A DNA stretch of 64,000 nucleotides, taken from contig NC_077222.1 in the NCBI RefSeq assembly GCF_024763615.1, positions 33,294,001 to 33,358,000 of the forward strand. Reading direction: 5' to 3'. The stretch comes from Phlebotomus papatasi (taxonomy: Eukaryota; Arthropoda; Insecta; Diptera; Psychodidae). The notes under the pieces were generated by a model, which did no database searches, was not told where the DNA came from, and was given only the letters and a program-made list of their open reading frames with translations. The position numbers were made by a program, and so were the translations under genes. Position 1 is the stretch's first letter; the number at the start of each line of letters is the position of its first letter. Positions 35,301 through 46,367 of this stretch are shown here, in pieces.

Positions 35301-37439
35301 CTGTGTCTTGGGAAATTATTCTATACATTATCCTCCATATAATTACATCCCTTTCAAGAGTTTGAGCATTCGAGATTTTGATTTTCGGAATCTTAGCTCT
35401 TTCGGAATTTAGCGTTTGGGATTTTGGCTTTCTGGATTTTGACTGCCTCCGTTAAGAAACAGTTCAACTTCATATTTTGTGCCTTTCTTAATCCGACTTT
35501 CAGTGTGTCCGAATTTGAGCGTTGTTCGACTTTGAGTGTGTCCGACTTATAAAAATACCTCATACTTACCGATGTGCATTATTTCACTAAATTCAGGTTT
35601 TGAAGAGTTTGGAAGTGAATCAAGATTACGTGAGTTTTGTTGAGAAATGCGCCCTCTAGTGCTGTTAAACTTTTACTTTTCAAAGCCATTGAATAATCCA
35701 ATATCATTCACATAGAGATATATCCACTTTGATAATCTCTGATACATATCCAAAAACTTAAAAATAAAATATTTTAAATCGATTCTGAGATACAAAAAAT
35801 AAGGTTATAACTTTGATTTCGCGATGTATTTAGTGGGGTCCTTTTACGATTGAAACTTGCTATGTCCCACCATTTGGCTTCTAGCTTTTAAAACTAGCGC
35901 ACGGAGAGGAAATTTTAAATAACAATATAATTTTTCTTTAAATTTTAAATACGCAAAATTACGATTAAATGGGGCCTCCCTGTTTATGGGGCTTAAACAA
36001 TTAAATGAAATGTAATGTGAAACTTTAGTTTAGAATGAAAGAAGCTCTTCATAAAATCTTTATTCTCTTTTTATTTTCGAATGACCGAAATAATTTGAAA
36101 TCTTTAGTCTCTACGTGTCTCTTCTATCATTGTGAATTTTGTTCACATTATTACGCAAATAATGCTATTTGCTTTTAACAAACACATCAACAAAATCTCC
36201 ATGAACGCCATCATTTACTGTTGATGAGTGCAAAAGAGGTGACACCTTTTTGTCAAAAACTTCCTCATTTTTGGCAAAAAAGTACCATGCAAATTTTCAT
36301 TGAATATTGAGGAACTAAATTATTCTCATTCTTCACCTTGGATGATCTTCAACTCTCTGACTCCTAGAGTTTATGGATCTTTTCTCATCTCTAAAAGGCA
36401 GGAATATGTAGCTTTTGTGTCACTGTCAAGTTTAGATTGCAAAAAATTAACATGTAAATTGTGCAATTTACATTTGGAAACCTTTCTATACATTTTACAC
36501 AGTTTGTTGGACAATTGAGGTATTTTTAGTGTCAATTTTCATTTTAATTATATTAACTGAACAGTTTGAGATTTCGAGATTCAAGCGATTTTTTTGTAGC
36601 TGTAAATTTGTCTGGAAATCCATAAATCTCAAGTTTAAAATTTCATAATGTGCAAGAGAGTATGTCGTTTGGATGTGAAGTCAATGTCGAATGGAACAAT
36701 TGCACTCTGTGACTCTTTTTTTTAACATTTTAATAAACTTCACCTCAAATTGATTGAGAAAAATGAGTAGGGGGAGGCTTTGATCGTTCGCACATACGCT
36801 ACCTTCAGACACTTCATATTTCTCCCATATTCCTTTATGAATCTCACATATGGCTATATATTGTAATAGCTAACCTTAAATCCCATCTTTCCTGAAAAAA
36901 TTGAGAGTCTAATCCTTTTTTCCTAGTTTGAGGAAGCAAAAAATAAAAACAGGTCCAAAACTGTAATTTGGCTGTGCAATATTTCATACGATTGTGCACA
37001 ATAAATATCACTTTTCTGAAAAACTACTATCACAGAGGGTAGAAGGGTTATTAGGGATTAGATTTAGGCAAAAATCTTTTAGGCTGAAGAGGCACTTTTT
37101 GTGGGTGGAAGAAAATTCACAAACTTGACTCACATTCATCGATCGCACATAGAAGACATGGCTTCTCTCACATTTTCCAGGAAACTTCATTTTAGATGCA
37201 ATCCCTCATATTCACATCTATTGTAATCTACCGATTTGATCCACCACTAAAAAGAAAAACTTAAAAATCGTAAAGTTGATAAACAAGAAGTAATTTGACT
37301 CAAATAGGCTGCAGTTGAGTAATTATTAAGCAATTTTGCGTTTCTTTGATATAAAAATATTTTTCAAGCCTGCACAAACTGAATGTGCAATGAAAGAATC
37401 ACATCTGCAATAAGCTCATACAGTTTACAACTGGTTTTT

Positions 37440-38072
37440 GACAATCTTTGACATAACCTCACTTTTGTGTTGTTTTTCATGTCAAAGAAAAGAAATTGTC
37501 CGTGAGAAGCTGTTTTGTGAAAATTTTAGCCTGTTCACCTGCTGAAGCTCAATATCTGTGCTAAAGCCCGATTCCTGCAGCTGCAGGAACAGAGAAATCT
37601 TCAATGCGATGCGCATTCAAACGTTTTTGTGCATATCCGGCTCCGTGGAGGAATGGTGGAATCATGTGTGGTCTTCTCGCTTGCAAAGTTTTAGTCAATT
37701 TTTAGCTTTAAAAACTTATTGATTCGTGTAAATTTGGTGATATTTGGACTTTTCAAGAAAGTATTCATCAGATTTAACCGTTTCCGGAGTGAAATTCTCG
37801 TAGAATCAAGCAAAAAAATGGTTTTTATTGTCAATAAAACATCACTCAGAAAAGTTCCAAAAAAGTGATATTAATATGTTTTATTCCTTGTACAAACGGT
37901 TTAATCAAGTAGATTAGAGTTCCCTTTAAACAATGATGTGCAACTTTTAGTGTCCGGTGCAAAATTTACGGTGAAAATGGAGTGCTCAATGATGATGTGA
38001 ATCGTGTGCGAAAATAGAAACTTGATTCATCTATCGGATAAATCGCCATTAAATTTTCATTTTCCTCTGGAG
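37440..38072 (+). promoter_or_regulatory. Non-repeat island, possible second HMGCR promoter and 5' exon
   Basis: This stretch is GC-richer than its surroundings and unlike the repeat families here. It has TAACCTCA near 37453, a CCTGCAGCTGCAGG palindrome near 37575, and a splice-donor-like CTCTGGAG|GTAAAT at 38072/38073. It has no coding frame. A promoter role is inference from composition and motif only. Confidence 0.25.
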
Positions 38073-38763
38073 GTAAATCTAAGGATTTCCTGGGATTTTG
38101 TGTGGAGGGATTATGAACCTTATAAGTAAGACATTTTTTTTGGCATAGTTGGAGAATTCATACGGTTTGCATGGTAGTCAGAAAAAATCACTGAACTTGA
38201 ACATCATTTTTGTGTGCGAAAGTTCAAAGCCTCCCCCTATAATGCACGTGAATTGTCTCTATATTTTAGTGGTATATTGTTCAAAAGGCGAAGGTTAATA
38301 TCAATTGAAGCTATTGTTATCGTATAAAATGATCGAAAGTGTGAGATTATAATCAAGATTTCATTATATAATTGCATATGACTTTATTATGTCGAGGATG
38401 AGTCTTATTGCTTTAAAGCAGGTTATTGACTTGGTCCCATATCAGTATTAGATCGTTTAGAATGAAATAAACTCTGTTGAATCATTATATAGAATATAGG
38501 GGAAAACGGGCTTATGAAATCTAATCAAATATATTACTGAACCTCCTGAGATGCTAAATATTAAAGCCGAAATAGGTCCAGGTTGATTCTCGAGGGTATT
38601 TATAGCCTGGTAAAGAATTAAGTACACAGGAAATATATGCAGAGGACCTCTAATCGATAATCGTAAGCCCTCGGTGTATGAATGTTTTGTATAAATTTGT
38701 ACTACCAAAATTTACAAATTAAATATTCTCTAGGATCAGTCTAAAGATCTAGACAGATTTACG

Positions 38764-38857
38764 TCTTAAGCCGAGAGACAGATTCGTGAGAAACTGATGG
38801 GAATGTAGTCTAATCATTATTTTGATTATAATTTTATTAAGCCGGCTCTCGGCTTAA
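38764..38857. repeat. Short hairpin repeat, second copy
   Basis: CTTAAGCCGAGAGACAGATT and AAGCCGGCTCTCGGCTTAA face each other across about 60 bases. Related to 15967-16072. Confidence 0.6.
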
Positions 38858-40514
38858 TCTGTAGGTCTGTCCAGAACATAAGTATATTCAGATTCTTAGG
38901 CTGATCTTCTAGAACATTTAGCATGTAAAATGTGACGGTTCAAAGAGCATAGAGCTATACTTATTTACTGAAAGTTTAACTGATCCTTTATCGCCAAATT
39001 TTACAGGCTAAATGTTCTCTCAAAGTTTAATTGGGGTTTTAGTGACCTCAGCCTTTGTATCTTTATAAAGCATTAAAAGCCTGGTATTGCGCTCAGTTTC
39101 CGATAAATTTATTTATATTAAGAAATTGCAGCCATTGAACAATATAGATAAACCTTAAACCTGATGCCTATATAAGGATTGGGACTTAAACATATAACGT
39201 TTTAACAAAAATACAATTTAACGGGTTGAATTGAACTGTAAAAAAATCATTTGGAATTTTCATATTACTCCCCCACCCCCCTTTAAGACTTGGTAAATAA
39301 TAAATAAAAGATGTAAATCAATTTTTTTTATTAGATGTTCTCATAATGTTTTAAATGGACAATAAAGAGGATTAATTTACTTTTGTTTTCATTGTTTTTT
39401 TTTATTCGTGTTTTTTTTAGTTGAAAATCAAGCGAAATTTAGTACATTTTAACCAACAAATAGATGTATAACAAGAAGTGAACAAAGCTATTAAATGTCG
39501 GAATGTTTCAATCAGGTGCACCTATAAAGATGTTTGAAATTGCTAAATTGTTATCGTTCGTAGTTGGTACAAAAACGAATAAAGCTATCTGAAAGTGATT
39601 AAGGCAAATCTAATCTCAGCTTGTTATTAGATTTGTCAAGTACTTTGGGTAGATTGTGCGATCTGTTAGATGCAGGCAACTAGGCTCAATTTAAGCTCAT
39701 GATGTCTATACAGAATACCTTACTCCAATTCTTTTCAAAAATGGAATTGCAGATTACCCTGAGCTGACGCTCAGCACTTCCTTCTTTAAAAAACTTTAAA
39801 TTCTGGATGTTTTATTTCAGAATTAGTGTTTTGCTAGAATGAAATACTTTTTAAATAGCTTTTATGAAATTTTAATTTTATATTTAAATTATCGCTTTTT
39901 TTATTTTTAAAAAGTTATATTTAATTAAATCTTTAATTTAATCAAATTTTTCTAGTCTTAGCTTGTTCTCTGATTAACTGGAGCTTAGAATGTTCTTTAT
40001 TCTTCAAAGTTTTTAAATAAAGAAAACGTCACAATTTCTCAAAAAAGTGACTACACAGAAAAAAAGTACTTGATAACATTTGTTCGTAAATGTTTGTGGA
40101 TTCCTATAATGAGGACTTACGAAATAGAAAAAAACAGGTGGCAACTTACAATATTTTTTTTTAACTAGAAGACTACTTCAAAAGTTTATATTTTAGAATG
40201 ATTTAAAAGTTTTCCGTTTGATATAGGGTGGAGTAATCTCTTATGGGCGTTATATATTTATGGACAGTTTGCAAAATCTTAACTTCTTACTTAGAACAGA
40301 TTTTGAAAACTCCCAAAATTGTTAATCATATTATAAATTTAAAATTTTATGATGTTTCGAAATCTGTTTTAGGCAAGAACTAAAGATTCTTACAAGCTTT
40401 CTATAAGTAGTGTATAACGTCCATATACAATGACTCCACCTTAGAATAGATGGAGTTTTCAAGAAAGGAAAATCTTTTAAATTTTTTTTGTTGCTTTTGC
40501 CAAACCGTAAGTGC

Positions 40515-41280
40515 CAGTGACTTTGTCCCCTCCTGTTCGTAAGCTTTTCTTTATTTCTAATGTTTAAGAGCGGTCTTCACCGATCACACATATGGTAGAT
40601 TGGATCGGTAAAGACCATCCTCCAGTTCTAGAACTAAAGAAAAGCTTACGGACAAGAGAGTGTCAAAGTCACGCAGAGGACAAAGTTACCCGCACTTACC
40701 GTACTTCAATAGTTTTTCCCAAACATATTACAGTAGATACAAGTGACTTTGCTCCATTGTTATTCGTAAGCTTTTCTTTAATTCTAGCACTTAAATATGG
40801 TCTTAGTCGATCTGATCTACTAAGTTCGATCATGTGCTAAAACTAAGAAAAGCTTATGAACAGTAGGGGGCAAAGACATCATCGGATGGCAAAGTCATCC
40901 GCATCTACGGTAAAATGTTCGGGAAAAACTATCGAAGTACCGTAAGTGCGGGTAATACGGGCTTCAGAGGCCAAGTGGCTTACCTGCTATAATTTCTTAT
41001 CAATCATGATTTTTTTGGGAATATTTAATTTAGGTTTGGATTATTAAAGACAAATAATCTATTAGGGCATCAAAAAGCAATTAAATTGCACGCTATTTAG
41101 GATTTTGAGACCTACGGGAACTGGGCTAAGCCTCTAGTCTGAAGACCACTTAACTTTGTCCCCTGCGGGTGACTTTGACACCATCCTGTTCGTAAGCTTT
41201 TCTTTAATTCAAGAACTCAAGGATGGTCTTTACCGATCCAATCTAGCATGCCTGACCGTGCTTAATGTAGGGAAAAGCTT
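40515..41280. repeat. Three hairpins of one family, one inside a larger palindrome
   Basis: Arms with GTGACTTTG and GTAAGCTTTTCTTTA and their complements define hairpins at about 40515-40675, 40740-40895 and 41160-41280. The middle one is enclosed by arms CCCGCACTTACCGTACTTC (40690) and GAAGTACCGTAAGTGCGGG (ending about 40952). Confidence 0.75.
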
Positions 41281-41285
41281 TTAGG

Positions 41286-41435
41286 CTTCGTATACATTCT
41301 GGTTTCTAACACTTCATATATTTCCCATATTCCTTTAATGAATCTGAACTAGTAATATATTTCCTGAAAAAAAAATGAAGTCGTATTCATTAAAGAAATA
41401 TGGAACAAATATGAAGTGTTCGAAGCCTGAAAGCC
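41286..41435. repeat. Hairpin with AACACTTCATAT arms
   Basis: GGCTTCGTATACATTCTGG followed by CACTTCATATATTTCCCATA pairs with TATGGAACAAATATGAAGTG and CGAAGCC. A half-copy is near 36795. Confidence 0.6.
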
Positions 41436-43483
41436 TCACCTTTACAGCCCTGTTCTCCCATATTAAAATGTAACAAAATCGAAGATGAGATTACATTTAA
41501 TTTTTGCATTCACAGTATTCTCAATGTTAAATAATGCATTGTGCAAACAACAATGACATTCCTATTTAAAAGCGTTTCTTCACCTAAATTCATACTTTAT
41601 TACTTTTTTCCACGCACAGAACAGAATAATATAGAAAACAAATTGTTCCATAAACTTTTACTTCGTGATTGACACTGAAACAATAATAAATAGTAAATGA
41701 AATTAATTGATGAATTTAAAAATATTTGTTCCAAATCGAAAGTTATTGGGTGTTAATTAATTGAAGAAAATTACTGGTAGCAAAGTGAATTTTTAAATAA
41801 GAATTTGAAGGTACAAAAAAAAAGAGGAAATTCCTAATTTTGTTAAACAAACTAGGTGTACTTTGTATGTTCTTTTTAACATCCGTATGATGTAATTCTT
41901 AATAATACATGTCACACTTTAGTATGCCGACATTTGCACTAAACTTATGCTATTCAAATTCTTTTTATTTATTATTCCAATCATTGAAGGAAGAAATCAC
42001 TCTTCTAATTCATACGGGTTTTCTTTGTTGAATATAAAACACTTATTTTTGTGTAAATACACCCAAAAATAAAACGTGCAGAATTGCCTTCAAACTAATA
42101 GATGGTTTGTGTGAGAGAAATGAGTGAAACACCTGTATATTTTTAAGAAAAAAAAAGATAAATTGCAAATGATTGTTAATGTAAATAGTGGAATTATTCT
42201 GTTTATTTCTAAAATTCTTCAATAAACCTATTTATTCGTCATTCATATGGATTCGATTGTTTCTATGGGTTCAAGATTTTTCTTTTGGCTATTTCTGTCT
42301 GTGAAAATCAACACCATATCTTCAATAAATGGGGTTTTCTTAATTTTTTTTTTCATTTCCAATGATTTTTGTTGGCAAAGAAAACATCCTCTTCAGTGTC
42401 TTCTTATATTTCACAGTAAGATACCTCTGTACATTTTTCTCCTTGCTCCTCCTAAAGTATGTTTCAATAATTTATTAGCATTAACAATAATGCGTTAAAG
42501 CAAATAGGTACATAAAACACTATATGATGAAAATTTTGCGCTAAAATCTCGATTATGTAATAAAGCTATTAAAATATATCTTGCTCGGTGGAATATGAGC
42601 AAAATGTTTAGAATGGAATTAAATGAAGAAGGTGATATATGAATTTTATTGAAAAAAATATGTTGAAAAAAATCATTTTCAGCTTTTACTATTACTTGGC
42701 GACTTTTTACTCTCATATGGTCAAAGAAATGACTGTTTGTGGATCATTTTAAAAATAGATTGATTTATTTGGTAAATATAGGCACACATTGTGTGAAAGA
42801 AGAAATAGCCTCGTTCAAATTTCTTATTTATTTAACCAATCGATTCACTTAAGAACAGGTTTTAAGAGACTCAAAAAAAATTTCTCACATATCAAATAAA
42901 AAAGGCCGCAAAAGATTGAATGAGCTGCTTTTTTATGCTAATCACTTACTCAATCAACATCAACTTTTCCCTAATTTCCAATATTCAATGAAATTTCCAA
43001 ATCGGATAAAAATAAAGGGCCACAAAGCTTCTCCCTCTCTTTCGCTTTTAATGTTTTTATCTTCATTTTATGTGATTTTTTATGAGAAGCAAAGAAAACG
43101 ATAGACATATTTAGAAAGAAAAGCGAATTAACAGTAAAAAAAAACAATGTTGATTTCAATACATTAAATTAATCTTTTCATGTGATTTATGCTTGCAGTA
43201 GAAATTCATTTAGTAAAACATTTTTTGGTAAAATTTATTTGTTTTTTCGAATTGTTCAATATAATATAACGATAGAATTAAAATAAAGAAAGAAAAAATA
43301 TAATATTTAAATTTAAAAGAAGGTAAAATAATGACCTTATAATTAAATTGTTTTCAATGTTTACAACACCGTGTTAAACCCTTTGAAATGTTTTGCAAGT
43401 TTTTTTTGATTAAATTATTAAGTTGTTATTGACTTCTATTTGTAACAAACAAACAAACAAATATATAAATGTTTTTCGTACGT

Positions 43484-43786
43484 TTAATGCCCAACACACA
43501 ATAACTTTTGTTTGTAAACATGTTTTCAAAATTTCCTATGAGAAAGAACGAGATAACTAGATCTGGGTTTCATTCACTCTAATGAAATGTCAAAAACATG
43601 TTTACAAAACAAATGTTATTGTGCGCTGGGCATAATACCCAAAGCACAATAATTTTTGTTTTGTAAACATGCTTTTGACTTTTCAATGAGAGTGAGTGAG
43701 ATCTAGATCTAGTTATCTCGTTCACTTTCATGGGGAATTTTGAAAACATATTTACAAACAAAAATTATTGTGCGCTGGGCATTAAG
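43484..43786. repeat. Twin hairpins, back to back, with TTAA at both outer ends
   Basis: Two hairpins of about 146 bases (43488-43633 and 43636-43782) share arms ATAACTTTTGTTTGTAAACAT and GTTATTGTGCGCTGGGC. The outer flanks are TTAA-TGCCC and GGGCA-TTAA. Confidence 0.7.
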
Positions 43787-43874
43787 TCATGTATTTTGCT
43801 ATATCGTATTACGAATTAATCGAAGAAGTAGAGGATTCTATTAAAAAATATCTAGGATAACTTTTGGAATATGT

Positions 43875-44110
43875 ACACAGAAAAAAATATTTCGTAAAAT
43901 TGCTCTTAAATATTTGTGAATTCTGGGGATTTACGAACTTCTCGTAAGTCGTATAACTTAAAAACAAATTTGTAAAACTTTGTGTTTTTTCACAAACATT
44001 GTTCGTAACATATGTGGCCATGTTACGAACAATGTCGAGGGTTTTGTTCTGTTGTTTTTTTTTACAAAACTGTTCGTACATTTTTGTTTGTCTGGCACAA
44101 CTTTAGAAAC
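43875..44110. repeat. Dispersed TTCGTAAAATTGCTC repeat
   Basis: A related copy is at about 29860-30070 and a fragment at about 40070-40130, sharing TTTCGTAAAATTGCTC, TTTGTGAATTC and TTTTTCACAAACATT. Confidence 0.55.
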
Positions 44111-44855
44111 AAATATTTTGGAGCTCTTACAGCTGAATGTTGAATCGAAGTATAAAAATAATTCGAGGATGATCCACCGTTTTCTAATGTTTGAACGAGA
44201 AATAGGATAAATTTAAACAGTGGATTAACGTTTAAGCCAAAAATTAGACCCCCGATTTCGGAGGTATAATTTTTGGCTTAAAGATGGAATAAGCCTATCC
44301 ACATCTATCCGTAAATTCTTCCTAAAAATACTGTTAAATGATACCAAATTGATGTAATCTGCACTTTAGTGGATTTAATGAAAAGAAATAAGGCCTTCAC
44401 TCTATTTACAGCTTCTTAAAAAGCCAATTTTGCCTCAAATAAAAAGAAACATCCACCATATGCAACTTCAATGAGTCGCCACTGAAGTAGGAGTCGCGGG
44501 AATCGCGCTTTTTTTGCACCCAAAAAACATGCACATTCTTTCACATCCACAATATTGATTCCTATTTTATTTTAGAGAATTTTTAGCAAGTCTGCTGGTT
44601 CAAGATTACCAAATAACGAGAAAAAGCCGTGGAATCTTGCTAAATCGAACGAAAACATTGACGAATTGACATTTTCTGGCATGCCAGAAATGCCAAAATA
44701 TGGGGTTGCCGTATGACAAAAACAGCTTACGCCAAAGCACTATGCCTCGTTTCTGCATACGAAAAAATATTTAAACCTAGCTTAATTTTAACTCTAGATT
44801 AACGCTAATCTGGGGTTCAACTGAAGTTATTCTTCGTTTCAACATTCAGCTGTTA

Positions 44856-44860
44856 GGGTT
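44856..44860. repeat. 5-bp target-site duplication, left
   Basis: GGGTT directly before the left LTR matches GGGTT at 56187-56191. Confidence 0.85.
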
Positions 44861-46367
44861 TGATTCGGCTCCGTTCAGCTAGAGAGCCGAAGCAAGAGGA
44901 AGAGGATAGTCCGAATCCGGTCAGACTATTCCCTTGCTCTGATAAGAATATTCTTGGGAATTTCTGGGGAATTCGTTCTCCTTTCGGACTGACTCTCGGC
45001 TGTTTTCACGGCCTCTAGTAACGGCTCTTTCGAGCCACCGGGCTTAAGGCAGTGATGCCCCCTTGTGTAGGCTACCCCCGGGGGTGCCTCGAGAGAGTTT
45101 TAATTCGAGATCGGGAAATAAATTTCCTAATCTCGCAGTCCGGCAAATAAATGCCTCTGGAGAATAAATTCCTCAACAGGAATTTACCCAAGAAATATCC
45201 TTGAAAATCTGCCCTCGATCGTAAGGCTCCTTGAGGAGAAGCCGTTGTCCTTATGGCAGTTGGGAGCCAATTGGCCGCTGATAGATTTTAGGCAGAGTAT
45301 TGCCGATAATTCTGGCCAATGGGAGATGCAATCTGTAAATAAGCACTACTTACTTTCGTGCTGCTGAACTGAAGAAAAACTCCGATAGCTGGGATATTGC
45401 AATCTGATTTATTATTAAAAATTTTCACCCTTTTATACAAAAATCACTTTCTCCCACTTTCACTTGACAAATTCTATGTGCGTCATTACCAAAAGTGCAA
45501 TTCTTAATTGTAACAAAAAAAAAATTTGCTGACCGCTGCTGACACAGAGTGTGAATGCACTAGAGTCATTGACTTTAGCCGATCAGTTGTCTTATTGACC
45601 TGGTTTTTCTTTGTCTTTAAATGCTATTTTCTTGTAAACTAGTGGACCAAATGATGTTAGGTTTAGCTTATGGGATTCCTTAATATCTCTATAATGGTGT
45701 GTTTATCCTATTTTTCTACTGTATATTCCCATTTCTCTACAATATCCTCGTAAAGTTAGGCTAATTTTGATGTTTTTATGATGAAATGACTCGTAAGACT
45801 AAAGAAAAACTTAAATATTTACTATAATTTTGTTATCTAAGTTGATCCTTTTCTTGTAATATTGTAATTAAAGGACTCAAAAATTAGTTGGTATAGTTTA
45901 AATATATAAAATATTAAGGAAAGCCTTAGAAATTAGCCCATAAAAATTGTCAATTTTATGAATTTTTGGTGTAAAATTGGCTCAAACTATCCCCTAGTTT
46001 TTGGCTAAACTATAATGCTTTAAGATGTAAAATCGTACTTGACTATTAGTTTGTATCTCTAAAAAGTTGGTAAGAGTCCTTAAATCCTTTCATGATATTT
46101 CATATCCTCAAAAAGCATAGGTAACCTTTTGCGTGTTATTAGAATTTTCGTCTTCGAATAGGCCAAAATATAAAAAAGTTTAAAGTGAAAATTTTAGTAT
46201 CCTTGCAAGGAATAAAGGATTCTTACATATCAATACTAGTAATTTAATATCTCTAAAGTACCCTAAAATGTATTAAATTTGATTTTTCGGTCTTATCTAC
46301 CTAAAAAGTGGGAGTTACAAATTTCACTAATTTAATAGTAATTGAAGGTGCATGTTCATCTTGAACA
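44861..46367 (-). repeat. 3' LTR of the BEL/Pao element
   Basis: It is 1507 bp, identical by eye to 54680-56186. The pol-env frame ends inside it (stop at 46356). On the minus strand it starts TGTTCAAGATGAACA, a short palindrome. Confidence 0.95.

Larger units (their letters stand above)
22659..44860 (+). other. Large repeat-rich non-coding region, probable HMGCR 5' intron (left part)
   Basis: No host coding exon was recognised in 22 kb. Identifiable contents are a GAACCGGTT-rich repeat (about 23485-23780), a foldback cluster (24320-25510), a SINE (26024-26255), an inverted dispersed repeat (26400-26690), the nested hairpins at 30156-30718, a TTAA MITE (30751-30891), a TA MITE (34431-34663), a SINE tail (35231-35300), hairpin clusters at 40515-41430 and twin hairpins at 43484-43786. 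A non-repeat island lies at about 37440-38125. The rest shows only AT-rich sequence. Confidence 0.5.
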
